40,649 bases of DNA from IMG/VR virus record IMGVR_UViG_3300008111_000056, positions 1-40,649 of that record. One strand, written 5' to 3'. The DNA is from a virus. The notes beneath the pieces were generated by a model. It was not told the DNA's origin, ran no database searches, and worked only from the letters and a program-made list of their open reading frames with translations. The position numbers and the translations under genes were made by a program. Positions 15,632-21,741 of this stretch are shown one piece after another. Numbering within the stretch: the stretch's first letter is position 1; each line of letters begins with the position of its first letter.

Positions 15632-15812
15632 TTGTTTGTTCTTCCATTTCTTCTAAAATACCTACTAATGCTTCAAGGTTCTCATCACTTTCTTTCAAGT
15701 TATCTATAATCTCTTGAATAAGATAATCTCTACCTAAAAACTCAGCATATAAAAAACCTAATTCTTCGGCAGATTTTTCCCATAATTTTTGTTCTACTTG
15801 TTCAATGTTCAT
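15624..15812 (-). CDS. Small acidic unknown protein (62 aa)
   Basis: A 62-residue, strongly acidic helical protein (IIDNLKESDENLEALVGILE). It overlaps the Api92-like gene by 8 bases and abuts the upstream gene. No family recognised. Very acidic small early proteins sometimes bind host nucleic-acid-binding proteins, but nothing here shows that. Confidence 0.55.
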   Translation of the reverse strand: MNIEQVEQKLWEKSAEELGFLYAEFLGRDYLIQEIIDNLKESDENLEALVGILEEMEEQTNA

Positions 15813-16115
15813 TTATAACTCACTTTCTAACTTATTAATTACATTTTCTACAACCATAATTTCATTTAAAATCATGTTGTAATCATATTCCCATCTGTTA
15901 TCTATTCTATTTTCTTTTGATTTTTCTAAATACTTTTGTTCGGCTACAAGTATTTTCTTTTCAAAAATTGCTTGCCCTAACTCACTATCAAAATCAACAA
16001 ATAAGATCTTGTCGTCTTTGTCGATTTTCCTTAATTGTTTTAGTCGTCTGTCTATTGTCCAGCCGTCAAATGTTTCTAAAATATTTACTTGTTGATCTTT
16101 TTGGATATTATCCAT
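15813..16115 (-). CDS. Unknown early protein (100 aa), operon leader gene
   Basis: A 100-residue charged helical protein, with the ATG preceded by the strong Shine-Dalgarno AAAGGAG and the promoter at 16158-16186. It is the first gene of the 14140-16115 run. No motif recognised; the mid-section (KKILVAEQKYLEKSKENR) is probably a long helix. Confidence 0.65.
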   Translation of the reverse strand: MDNIQKDQQVNILETFDGWTIDRRLKQLRKIDKDDKILFVDFDSELGQAIFEKKILVAEQKYLEKSKENRIDNRWEYDYNMILNEIMVVENVINKLESEL

Positions 16116-16140
16116 TTTTTGTTTCTCCTTTCCACGAGAG

Positions 16141-16186
16141 AATTATTTACTATAATGATTATCACTTATCGTCTGTCGTCTGTCAA
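16141..16186 (-). promoter_or_regulatory. Sigma70-type early promoter
   Basis: On the minus strand TTGACA (16181-16186), a 17-base spacer and GATAAT (16158-16163) form a near-consensus promoter. The transcript would begin around the motif ATAGTAAATAATT (16141-16153), shared with other leftward leaders. The spacer itself contains GTCGTCT repeats. Confidence 0.7.
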
Positions 16187-16224
16187 GGGTTTTTGTATCG
16201 TATGTCGTCTGTCGTCTGTCGTCT
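16168..16224. repeat. Tandem 7-bp repeats GTCGTCT flanking a -35 box
   Basis: Three perfect tandem copies lie at 16204-16224, with a degraded copy before them at 16197-16203. One full copy (16175-16181) and two partial ones lie at 16168-16184 inside the promoter spacer. The two groups bracket the TTGACA box, so the repeats look like binding sites for a regulator or an initiator protein. Confidence 0.75.
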
Positions 16225-16303
16225 TGTTAAATTAGCGGTCGGCTGACTAATAAAAAAACGGATATAATACCCGTTAATTTATCTAATAATACCCGCCGTT
16301 TTG

Positions 16304-16720
16304 TTATTGTTCGTTGTTTTTGTGCTTGTTGTATACTGTTTCAACTTCTTTTTTTGTTATCCCTAAAGGTATAAGAACGTCTAAAGCGTCCGTTATATCA
16401 TTTGAATAAAAACACTCAAAGTTATTTAATTCGTATAATATAAGGTCTTCTTTACCGTCTTTTAATTCTTTAACTTGAAACTTATACCATTTTTCAATCT
16501 TGGCTATTTCACTTTTTAACGTTGACAAGTTTTTAGCTGGAACATACCCGCCAGCACCTATAGGTGATAATTTTTCACCGTCTAATAAGATTTTATCTTG
16601 TCTTAATTTATTTACTTCTTGTTCGAATTGTTCGTTACCAAAAGCAAAAAATACGTGTAAGTCCTCGAATGTTCCGCTATATAAATCTTGTTTATGTTGT
16701 TTTAATTCTTTTATTGTCAT
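16304..16720 (-). CDS. Unknown early protein (138 aa)
   Basis: A 138-residue protein with a middle part containing GAGGYVPAKNLSTLKSE and a C-terminal helical region (DITDALDVLIPLGITKKEVE). No family recognised. It has its own promoter (TTGACA at 16772-16777) and an AAGGAT Shine-Dalgarno, followed by a gap of about 190 bp with regulatory repeats, so it may be transcribed apart from the downstream operon. Confidence 0.6.
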   Translation of the reverse strand: MTIKELKQHKQDLYSGTFEDLHVFFAFGNEQFEQEVNKLRQDKILLDGEKLSPIGAGGYVPAKNLSTLKSEIAKIEKWYKFQVKELKDGKEDLILYELNNFECFYSNDITDALDVLIPLGITKKEVETVYNKHKNNEQ

Positions 16721-16737
16721 GTTGTTGTTATCCTTAT

Positions 16738-16777
16738 TAATTATTTACTATAACAACGGGTATTATTAAATTGTCAA
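16738..16777 (-). promoter_or_regulatory. Early promoter with operator-like motif
   Basis: On the minus strand TTGACA (16772-16777) and GTTATA (16749-16754) are 17 bases apart. The spacer holds AATAATACCCGTT, also found twice at 16264-16295. The leader motif ATAGTAAATAATTA (16738-16751) overlaps the -10. Confidence 0.5.
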
Positions 16778-16784
16778 AGATCAT

Positions 16785-16834
16785 AAGTATTATTAAATAC
16801 TTTATAGATCCCATAAGTTACCTTATAGGATCTA
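16785..16834. other. Two adjacent hairpins between early genes
   Basis: AAGTATT ATTA AATACTT (16785-16802) is followed by TAGATCC-C-ATAAG, loop TTAC, CTTAT-A-GGATCTA (16805-16834), a 12-bp stem with one mismatch. They separate the stop of the 16842 gene from the promoter of the 16720 gene and may end the upstream transcript or act as operators. No clear U-run. Confidence 0.55.
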
Positions 16835-16841
16835 AAAATAC

Positions 16842-17336
16842 TTAATAGTGAAATGCTTTTGTTGAAACTTCTAGTCCGTTTAATTGTCTAGCAAGGTTAG
16901 AATAATGCACCATATCAACACCAACGAACTTATAATCCTTGCTATAATCAAGTATTTTATAATTCATAAGTGGCTGATAATTATTAACTAAACTTTCAGT
17001 TTTTAGGTCTAAAATTATATTTTTAGTTATAGGGTCTAATTCTTGAATATCAAGTGGTCTTGCAAATGGATCAGCGCCTTGCCATTCGTAAAACTTGTTT
17101 AAATATATGTTATGAGTTGATCTTAACTTTAACGGTGAATATTTATCAGCACCAGTGTTTCGGGATATATAATATTTAACTACTGCCGAATTGTTCCCGT
17201 CTATATACTCAACTTTGTATGTTTCGTTTTGTCTTGAATAAGTTGTCTTGATCTTGATCCCGTTTAATACTTGAGTTTCAATATATGCAAAAGATCCTAA
17301 CAACTTACTATTTAATAATTCTATTTTATGATCCAT
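16842..17336 (-). CDS. Unknown early protein (164 aa)
   Basis: A 164-residue protein with an alternating beta pattern (IKTTYSRQNETYKVEYIDG, VKYYISRNTG) and a C-terminal helical part. No family recognised. The ATG has AAGGAT 7 bases upstream. The leader motif ATAGTAAATAATTAT spans the stop codon of the preceding small gene, so the two are linked. Confidence 0.65.
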   Translation of the reverse strand: MDHKIELLNSKLLGSFAYIETQVLNGIKIKTTYSRQNETYKVEYIDGNNSAVVKYYISRNTGADKYSPLKLRSTHNIYLNKFYEWQGADPFARPLDIQELDPITKNIILDLKTESLVNNYQPLMNYKILDYSKDYKFVGVDMVHYSNLARQLNGLEVSTKAFHY

Positions 17337-17356
17337 TTTATTTATTATCCTTATAA

Positions 17357-17524
17357 TTATTTACTATTTAATAATCGATCTTGTAAGCTATTAACATTTT
17401 CTAACTCGACAATATAATTGTTTTGAGTGTTGACATATCCTTTATATACGTTAATTAAATACATTTGCGCTAAGCTAACTATTACAAACGCGATCGCAAT
17501 TATTTTATAGAATAAATTATCCAT
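17357..17524 (-). CDS. Small single-TM protein (55 aa)
   Basis: The 55-residue frame starts ATG GAT AAT (17524) with AAAGGATC 3 bases upstream. It encodes one hydrophobic segment (about 5-26: FYKIIAIAFVIVSLAQMYLI) and a polar C-terminus with a short amphipathic helix (VELENVNSLQDRLL). This fits a small inner-membrane protein, N-terminus first, of unknown job. It is the first gene of the leftward cluster, with its own TTGACA promoter. Confidence 0.65.
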   Translation of the reverse strand: MDNLFYKIIAIAFVIVSLAQMYLINVYKGYVNTQNNYIVELENVNSLQDRLLNSK

Positions 17525-17534
17525 TTGATCCTTT

Positions 17535-17582
17535 ATAATTATTTACTATGATTAGATTATCACTATATAAAAATAATGTCAA
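17535..17582 (-). promoter_or_regulatory. Early promoter and leader motif
   Basis: On the minus strand TTGACA (17577-17582), 17 bases, then TAATCT (17554-17559); ATAGTAAATAATTAT (17535-17549) follows at the expected transcript start. The distance from -35 to this motif equals that in the 16158-16186 promoter. Confidence 0.65.
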
Positions 17583-18523
17583 TAAGTTTTATCTTAATAT
17601 AATTTTATTTAAATAAATCAAGTGTTTTATAGGATTTAATAAGTTTATTGACTTTACATTTATAAATTGATTGATCTATTTTTTAACATAGTTCGTTGGC
17701 TAAAAATATTTCAATCCTATTAAATAAGATCAATAAATAAGACAATATATGACGACGTCGTATAACATATAAATAACGACGTTAAATAAACGTGTTATCA
17801 ATAAGATCCAATAGGATAGATATTATAGGTTACTTTATTTTATTAAATTAATAAGGGTATACCACCCGCATGAAGACACGTGGTAAAAAATCTGTAAAGT
17901 ATAATCTAAACACATAGTTTATTTAACCTAAATTACCTAATAACAATAATTTATAATTTATAAGCTCTATAACCCTCTATAAGAGGGGTAGGGTGTTAAA
18001 ACGAGTATAGTATCAGTTTTAGTATAAAAATTAATCCTAGACCTATTATATCTCCTTATAAGGCATGTTCTGATGTAGTGCTTAAGTATAGTTAAGCTTC
18101 TCTGGGTTTATAACCCAAAGATCAGTTAAGTTTAGTGAGTAATATTTATGTTCAAAATTTATTTGAAAAATGAAAAGACTTAAGGCAATAGAACGAAGTT
18201 CGAACAGTTTTTTTTTGAAAAAAGATCCAGAGCGTTGGACTTTAAATACGTAAGGCGGATACTTCCGAAGCGCATTAGTCCCCCTTCCCCCAATAAAAAA
18301 ATTGAGTTCAATTGCAATCGATTCTGTTTTCTCTCAGGATCGCAATACCTATCACACGAACCCCTGCCGTTGTAACAGAGGAAAAGAATGTATCTGTTAG
18401 GTTCAACCACATTCTCTTACAGACCATCACGTGTCCCCCATAGTGAAAACGGAACTCCTCGCGATTCAGTTTGTAGACATTAGCCTCTACAATTTAACCC
18501 CCAGCTAATATTATTTTACTAAT
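17583..18523. other. Long gene-poor region with many inverted repeats; candidate structured RNA, origin or packaging site
   Basis: About 940 bp lie between the leftward operon and the next gene with no convincing protein frame. The left part is very AT-rich with the palindrome ACGACGTCGT (17752-17761). Further hairpins: TACCAC/GTGGTA (17860-17885), CCCTCT ATA AGAGGG (17973-17987), CCTTATAAGG (18054-18063), GCTTAA/TTAAGC (18080-18097), TGGGTT TAT AACCCA (18103-18117). The right part (about 18160-18500) is richer in GC and has longer stems, listed separately. A 76-codon minus frame at 18180-18410 has odd composition and is not supported. Confidence 0.6.
18304..18492. ncRNA. Candidate structured RNA (hypothetical)
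   Basis: Stem a: ATTGC...GCAAT plus GATTCTG/CAGGATC around TTTTCTCT (18311-18346, 12 pairs, 4-base bulge). Stem b: GTTG/CAAC plus TAACAG/CTGTTA (18369-18407, 10 pairs, 4-base bulge). Stem c: TTGTAGA/TCTACAA (18471-18492). Possible closing pairs GAGTTC (18304-18309) with GAACTC (18452-18457) and ACACG (18354-18358) with CGTGT (18430-18434) would nest stems a and b. The strand is unknown. Short pairings can arise by chance, so this is a hypothesis. Confidence 0.3.
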
Positions 18524-18784
18524 TTATTTAATCTCGTCAATTGATTTTCTGAACAAAGTTAATTTGATTTCCAGCTTGAATGGAAAGAACTTCTTTTTGA
18601 GAAATGAAAAAACATACGAATACTCATCATTTATAAAACTTTCAGAAATATTAACATCATGTTCATCTTTAGTTTCATGAAAAATTGTCTTAGAAAAAGG
18701 TTTTTTTGAGATACTTTTATCTGGAAATGATTTAATTAAATCTTTATTAATTGGTTCGAATTTTGATAATTCATGTATTTTCAT
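18524..18784 (-). CDS. Unknown small protein (86 aa)
   Basis: An 86-residue lysine-, phenylalanine- and serine-rich protein (FKLEIKLTLFRKSIDEI at the end). No family recognised. It is divergent from the gene at 18801 with only 16 bp between the start codons, so the two probably share a control region. No Shine-Dalgarno is seen. Confidence 0.5.
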   Translation of the reverse strand: MKIHELSKFEPINKDLIKSFPDKSISKKPFSKTIFHETKDEHDVNISESFINDEYSYVFSFLKKKFFPFKLEIKLTLFRKSIDEIK

Positions 18785-18785
18785 C

Positions 18786-18794
18786 TGTTATAAT
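18786..18794 (+). promoter_or_regulatory. Extended -10 promoter seven bases before ATG
   Basis: TGTTATAAT (TGnTATAAT, 18786-18794) is a perfect extended -10, and the ATG at 18801 is 7 bases after its last base. It predicts a leaderless transcript. Confidence 0.55.
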
Positions 18795-18800
18795 TTTAAC

Positions 18801-19064
18801 ATGTTTACTTTCGCCCAGTTAACAGACTTTTCAAACTCTCCTAAAGATACCATTACCTGTACCCCCGACAGAAAGTACGCCCTATATAAATTTGATAGGG
18901 GTGATAAAATTGAAATTAAGTTGGAAGAAGAATTCAGAAGAGAGAAACATCATACTATAGGGTATATGGATACTATACTTAGATTCTTTATTTCCAAAGA
19001 TGAAGACTTACTGGATACACTCTATAGGTTACTTCGTAATTGTTTACTTATCGAAAGGAAATAA
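18801..19064 (+). CDS. Unknown small protein (87 aa)
   Basis: An 87-residue protein with RKYALYKFDRGDKIEIKLEE and a helical C-terminus (DLLDTLYRLLRNCLLIE). No family recognised. It starts the rightward run of small genes, overlaps the next start by one base (TAATG) and has no Shine-Dalgarno. Confidence 0.55.
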   Translation: MFTFAQLTDFSNSPKDTITCTPDRKYALYKFDRGDKIEIKLEEEFRREKHHTIGYMDTILRFFISKDEDLLDTLYRLLRNCLLIERK

Positions 19065-19294
19065 TGGCAAGACCATATAATTACAACAAACCAGTAATGA
19101 CCCCACTACAAGTACAAATGCACCTATCATCACTTTCTAAAGAGGAGATCACTGCACTTTTAATTGATTCTATTTCCAGACTTGAAATGAAAGAATTTAT
19201 ATTCCAGAACTGGAAAGATGGTAATACTTTGAAAAGATATAATATTGAAAGACATTTAAGAAAAAGTAGTAATGACGAAAGGGAAAAGAAATGA
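19064..19294 (+). CDS. Unknown small protein (76 aa)
   Basis: I chose the ATG at 19064 because AAAGGA stands 4 bases upstream; a TTG at 19040 in frame would overlap the previous gene. The 76 residues contain MTPLQVQMHLSSLSKEE and a basic C-terminus with TLKRYNIERHLRKSS, perhaps a small nucleic-acid-binding helix pair. No family recognised. The stop overlaps the next start by ATGA. Confidence 0.55.
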   Translation: MARPYNYNKPVMTPLQVQMHLSSLSKEEITALLIDSISRLEMKEFIFQNWKDGNTLKRYNIERHLRKSSNDEREKK

Positions 19295-19407
19295 CACCAA
19301 CTTTAAGTGGGGGGTACAATAACATAGGGTGGGAATTTTTCATCTCAGTATCTATTCAACTGTTTTTTGTGATTGGTTTATATTTTATTCTTATGAAAAA
19401 CAAATGA
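19291..19407 (+). CDS. Tiny single-TM protein (38 aa)
   Basis: The frame starts at the ATG overlapping the previous TGA, with AAGGG 8 bases upstream. Its 38 residues include a transmembrane helix (about 15-34: FFISVSIQLFFVIGLYFILM) and end MKNK. The next tiny gene overlaps its stop by ATGA. A small membrane protein made as a pair with its neighbour; function unknown, and a holin or spanin-type role would be a guess. Confidence 0.5.
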   Translation: MTPTLSGGYNNIGWEFFISVSIQLFFVIGLYFILMKNK

Positions 19408-19514
19408 ATGAACCCCTAATTAAAATTACTATGAATTGGGATGAGTTTGGTTGTTGTGGGTGTGGTTGTTTGATTGTAACATTAGTTGCAGTTTCAATTT
19501 ATTATTTAGTTTAG
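19404..19514 (+). CDS. Tiny Cys-rich membrane protein (36 aa)
   Basis: The 36-residue frame starts at the ATG overlapping the upstream stop. A CCGCGC cysteine cluster (about 16-21) sits directly before a transmembrane segment (LIVTLVAVSIYYLV) at the very C-terminus. Four clustered cysteines next to a membrane helix suggest metal binding or lipidation-like chemistry, but I cannot name a family. Confidence 0.45.
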   Translation: MNEPLIKITMNWDEFGCCGCGCLIVTLVAVSIYYLV

Positions 19515-19527
19515 AAAGGGTAAACAA

Positions 19528-19944
19528 ATGAGAGAAATTAAGTTTAGAGTTTGGTTGAAGGATAAACAAGTTATGGAAAAAGTAAGAAGTATTGAATGGG
19601 CTGGGATAGCAGTTTCATCAGGTTTTATAAAAAATATAGATACTATAAGTGATAGATATTATTCAAAAGATTATAATGGAATTGAAAACTATATAATAAT
19701 GCAATACACAGGACTAAAAGATGCTAATGGTAAAGAGATTTATGAGGGTGATATTGTTAAAATAACAAATTTTATTGATATGAAAACAATATATGAAATT
19801 ATTTGGAATGAAGAAGTAGCTTCTTTTGAGTATAAAGATGGCCCTTATATTAATGAATACGGGGATATAATTCCTGGAATACATTATCCAAATGAATGTA
19901 CTGTCGTTGGAAACATTTGTGAGAACCCAGAACTTTTAAATTAA
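19528..19944 (+). CDS. YopX-family protein (138 aa)
   Basis: The YopX phage-protein pattern is plain: MREIKFRVWLKDKQVM at the N-terminus, MQYTGLKDANGKEIYEGDIV (about 71-90) and TVVGNICENPELL at the C-terminus. The role of YopX proteins is unknown; they are common in phages of low-GC hosts. AAAGG stands 8 bases before the ATG. The 3' end overlaps the convergent TerS-like gene by 9 bases. Confidence 0.9.
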   Translation: MREIKFRVWLKDKQVMEKVRSIEWAGIAVSSGFIKNIDTISDRYYSKDYNGIENYIIMQYTGLKDANGKEIYEGDIVKITNFIDMKTIYEIIWNEEVASFEYKDGPYINEYGDIIPGIHYPNECTVVGNICENPELLN

Positions 19945-20406
19945 TGGTTGCTCTAATTTTTCTTCTTGTACGATATTAAATTTCTTCTTAACAGAATCTG
20001 GCATTACAATCTGAATATTAGTTTGAGCATGAGGATTATTTGCTACATTACTTGATTGTCTAAACATCTCAGCAGTCTTAATTAATTCCCCATACTTAGC
20101 CTCACCCATCTTACCCTGTAACTCTTTATAAGCCATTAGTTCAAGATCCTTGGCTACAGCTTTGATATGAATATCTTTCATTTTATTTAGTCTATCTACC
20201 TCAGAAGATAGCCCCCTAAGTAAATCATCATTTAATTCTGCATTTTTTAACTTTGAAATCATCATAGCCGATACTCCAAACATCTCAGCAATCTCAGCTT
20301 GAGTGTAATCTGCAGCAACGAGATCTTTTACTACTTTTTGTTTTACTGGTGTTGGTACTTTTTTAAATGTATTTTTAATTTCTGACTCTTTAATTTTCTT
20401 TGGCAT
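19936..20406 (-). CDS. Putative terminase small subunit / HTH protein (156 aa)
   Basis: Residues 15-55 contain a helix-turn-helix (VKDLVAADYTQAEIAEMFGV then SAMMISKLKNAEL), followed by a long helical region (65-130) suitable for oligomerisation and an acidic C-terminus. Together with its location beside the large terminase this suggests a small subunit that recognises DNA for packaging. It is oddly on the opposite strand from TerL, sharing a 29-bp divergent promoter region (TACAAT lies 7 bases before its ATG). It could instead be an HTH regulator. Confidence 0.55.
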   Translation of the reverse strand: MPKKIKESEIKNTFKKVPTPVKQKVVKDLVAADYTQAEIAEMFGVSAMMISKLKNAELNDDLLRGLSSEVDRLNKMKDIHIKAVAKDLELMAYKELQGKMGEAKYGELIKTAEMFRQSSNVANNPHAQTNIQIVMPDSVKKKFNIVQEEKLEQPLI

Positions 20407-20427
20407 AGTGTTATTGTAACCTATAAT
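20400..20427 (+). promoter_or_regulatory. Promoter for the large terminase gene
   Basis: TTGGCA (20400-20405), 16 bases, TATAAT (20422-20427); the ATG at 20436 follows 9 bases after the -10. The -35 lies over the start codon of the divergent TerS-like gene, so the two promoters interlock. Confidence 0.6.
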
Positions 20428-20435
20428 ACTAAAAT

Positions 20436-21722
20436 ATGAGAGACTTCCATCCTTCCCAGCTTAAAATATACGAGCATCCAGCAAGATTTAAAGTAGTTTG
20501 TGCTGGTAGGCGATTTGGTAAGTCAGAGTTATCTATTATTTCTATGATGTACTTTGCCCTTCTTAATCCTGCCTCAAAGGTAGTGTATTTTGCCCCTACT
20601 ATTTCCCAAGCTAGAGACATTGTCTGGAATAATCTTAAAAACTATTCGAAAGAAGCAGGTCTTTGGGCAGGAGAACCAAATGAATCTCGAATGGAAATAC
20701 CCATTAAAAACATAGATAAGTCTGGTAATTTACTGCCCACTACCTCAGTAATTTGGCTTAGAGGTACTGAAAATATTGAATCGGCGAGAGGTAACAAGAT
20801 TGATTATTTAGTCGTTGACGAGGTGGCCAGTATGCGTAATTGGAGTTATATCTGGGCTGACGTACTGCGACCAACACTTACCGACTCTAAAGGTCAGGCA
20901 ATGTTTATTTCAACTCCAAAAGGATTTAATCACTTCTACCAAATGTTTAACAGGGATAAAGAAGATACTGACTACGCGTCTTTTAGGTTCACTTCCTACG
21001 ATAACCCGTTTCTTGCAGTTGACGAACTTGAAAAAGCTAAACTTGAGGTAGCCGAAGACTCATTTAAACAAGAATATATGGCTGAATTTGTATCGGTTTC
21101 AGGCCAAGTTTATAAAGAATTTGACGTTGTAAGGCAATTTACAACTGTTGATTATGATCCTTATCTTGAACTTCACGTTACTATGGACTTTGGAGTTAAT
21201 GACCCTACATCAATCATCTGGTTACAACCAAATGGTAGTGAATACCGAGTTATTGACTATCACGAGGAACAAAATGCCAATGTTGACTACTTTGCAGCGT
21301 TAATTAAGTCTAAACCATACCGAGAACCATCTCTTTTCACAGGAGACCCCGCAGGTAACGCAAGATCCATTGTAACTAACACTTCACCTATTGAAGAATA
21401 TGCACGTCATGGTATCCATATTAGATCTAAAACTGGGGTTAGAATACCTGAACAAATCAGAATTACACATAAACATATTAAATCTATGTATGTTGATAAC
21501 AAGTTAGAAAGATTTAGAGACTGTTTACTTAACTACAGATACCCTGATAGGAAAGCTAATATGTACTCAACCTCAAATGAAACCCCAATTCACGATGAGT
21601 ATTCCCACGCTATGAGGGCTTTAGAGTATTATTTTGTAAATGTAGATACAGGAGGATTCTTATCAAAGAACCATCAGTACGTGTTGCCACAGAGCGATGT
21701 CAACAAATGGACATTTGAATAG
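20436..21722 (+). CDS. terL: Terminase large subunit (428 aa)
   Basis: ATPase domain: Walker A GRRFGKSE (24-31), Walker B YLVVDEVASM (Asp128, Glu129), coupling motif STPKG. Nuclease domain: TMDFGVNDPTS with Asp251 as the first metal-binding residue, and FTGDPAGNA (Asp near 304). Together these package DNA into the prohead through the portal. Length is typical for short terminases. No Shine-Dalgarno; the start is placed by the promoter and by the N-terminal pattern RDFHPSQLKIYEHPARFKVV. The portal gene follows after 19 bases. Confidence 0.95.
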   Translation: MRDFHPSQLKIYEHPARFKVVCAGRRFGKSELSIISMMYFALLNPASKVVYFAPTISQARDIVWNNLKNYSKEAGLWAGEPNESRMEIPIKNIDKSGNLLPTTSVIWLRGTENIESARGNKIDYLVVDEVASMRNWSYIWADVLRPTLTDSKGQAMFISTPKGFNHFYQMFNRDKEDTDYASFRFTSYDNPFLAVDELEKAKLEVAEDSFKQEYMAEFVSVSGQVYKEFDVVRQFTTVDYDPYLELHVTMDFGVNDPTSIIWLQPNGSEYRVIDYHEEQNANVDYFAALIKSKPYREPSLFTGDPAGNARSIVTNTSPIEEYARHGIHIRSKTGVRIPEQIRITHKHIKSMYVDNKLERFRDCLLNYRYPDRKANMYSTSNETPIHDEYSHAMRALEYYFVNVDTGGFLSKNHQYVLPQSDVNKWTFE

Positions 21723-21741
21723 GATATTGTATTGATAATTT

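Noticed and set aside
18180-18410. A 76-codon minus-strand frame in the gene-free region
   Set aside because: Composition is unlike the other genes, no ribosome site or -10 box is placed for it, and it overlaps strong hairpins; more likely chance.
18340-18420. tRNA-like TTC stretches (GGTTCAACC, GGGTTCG on the two strands)
   Set aside because: No T-stem, anticodon arm or acceptor stem can be paired around them; no tRNA gene seen in the window.
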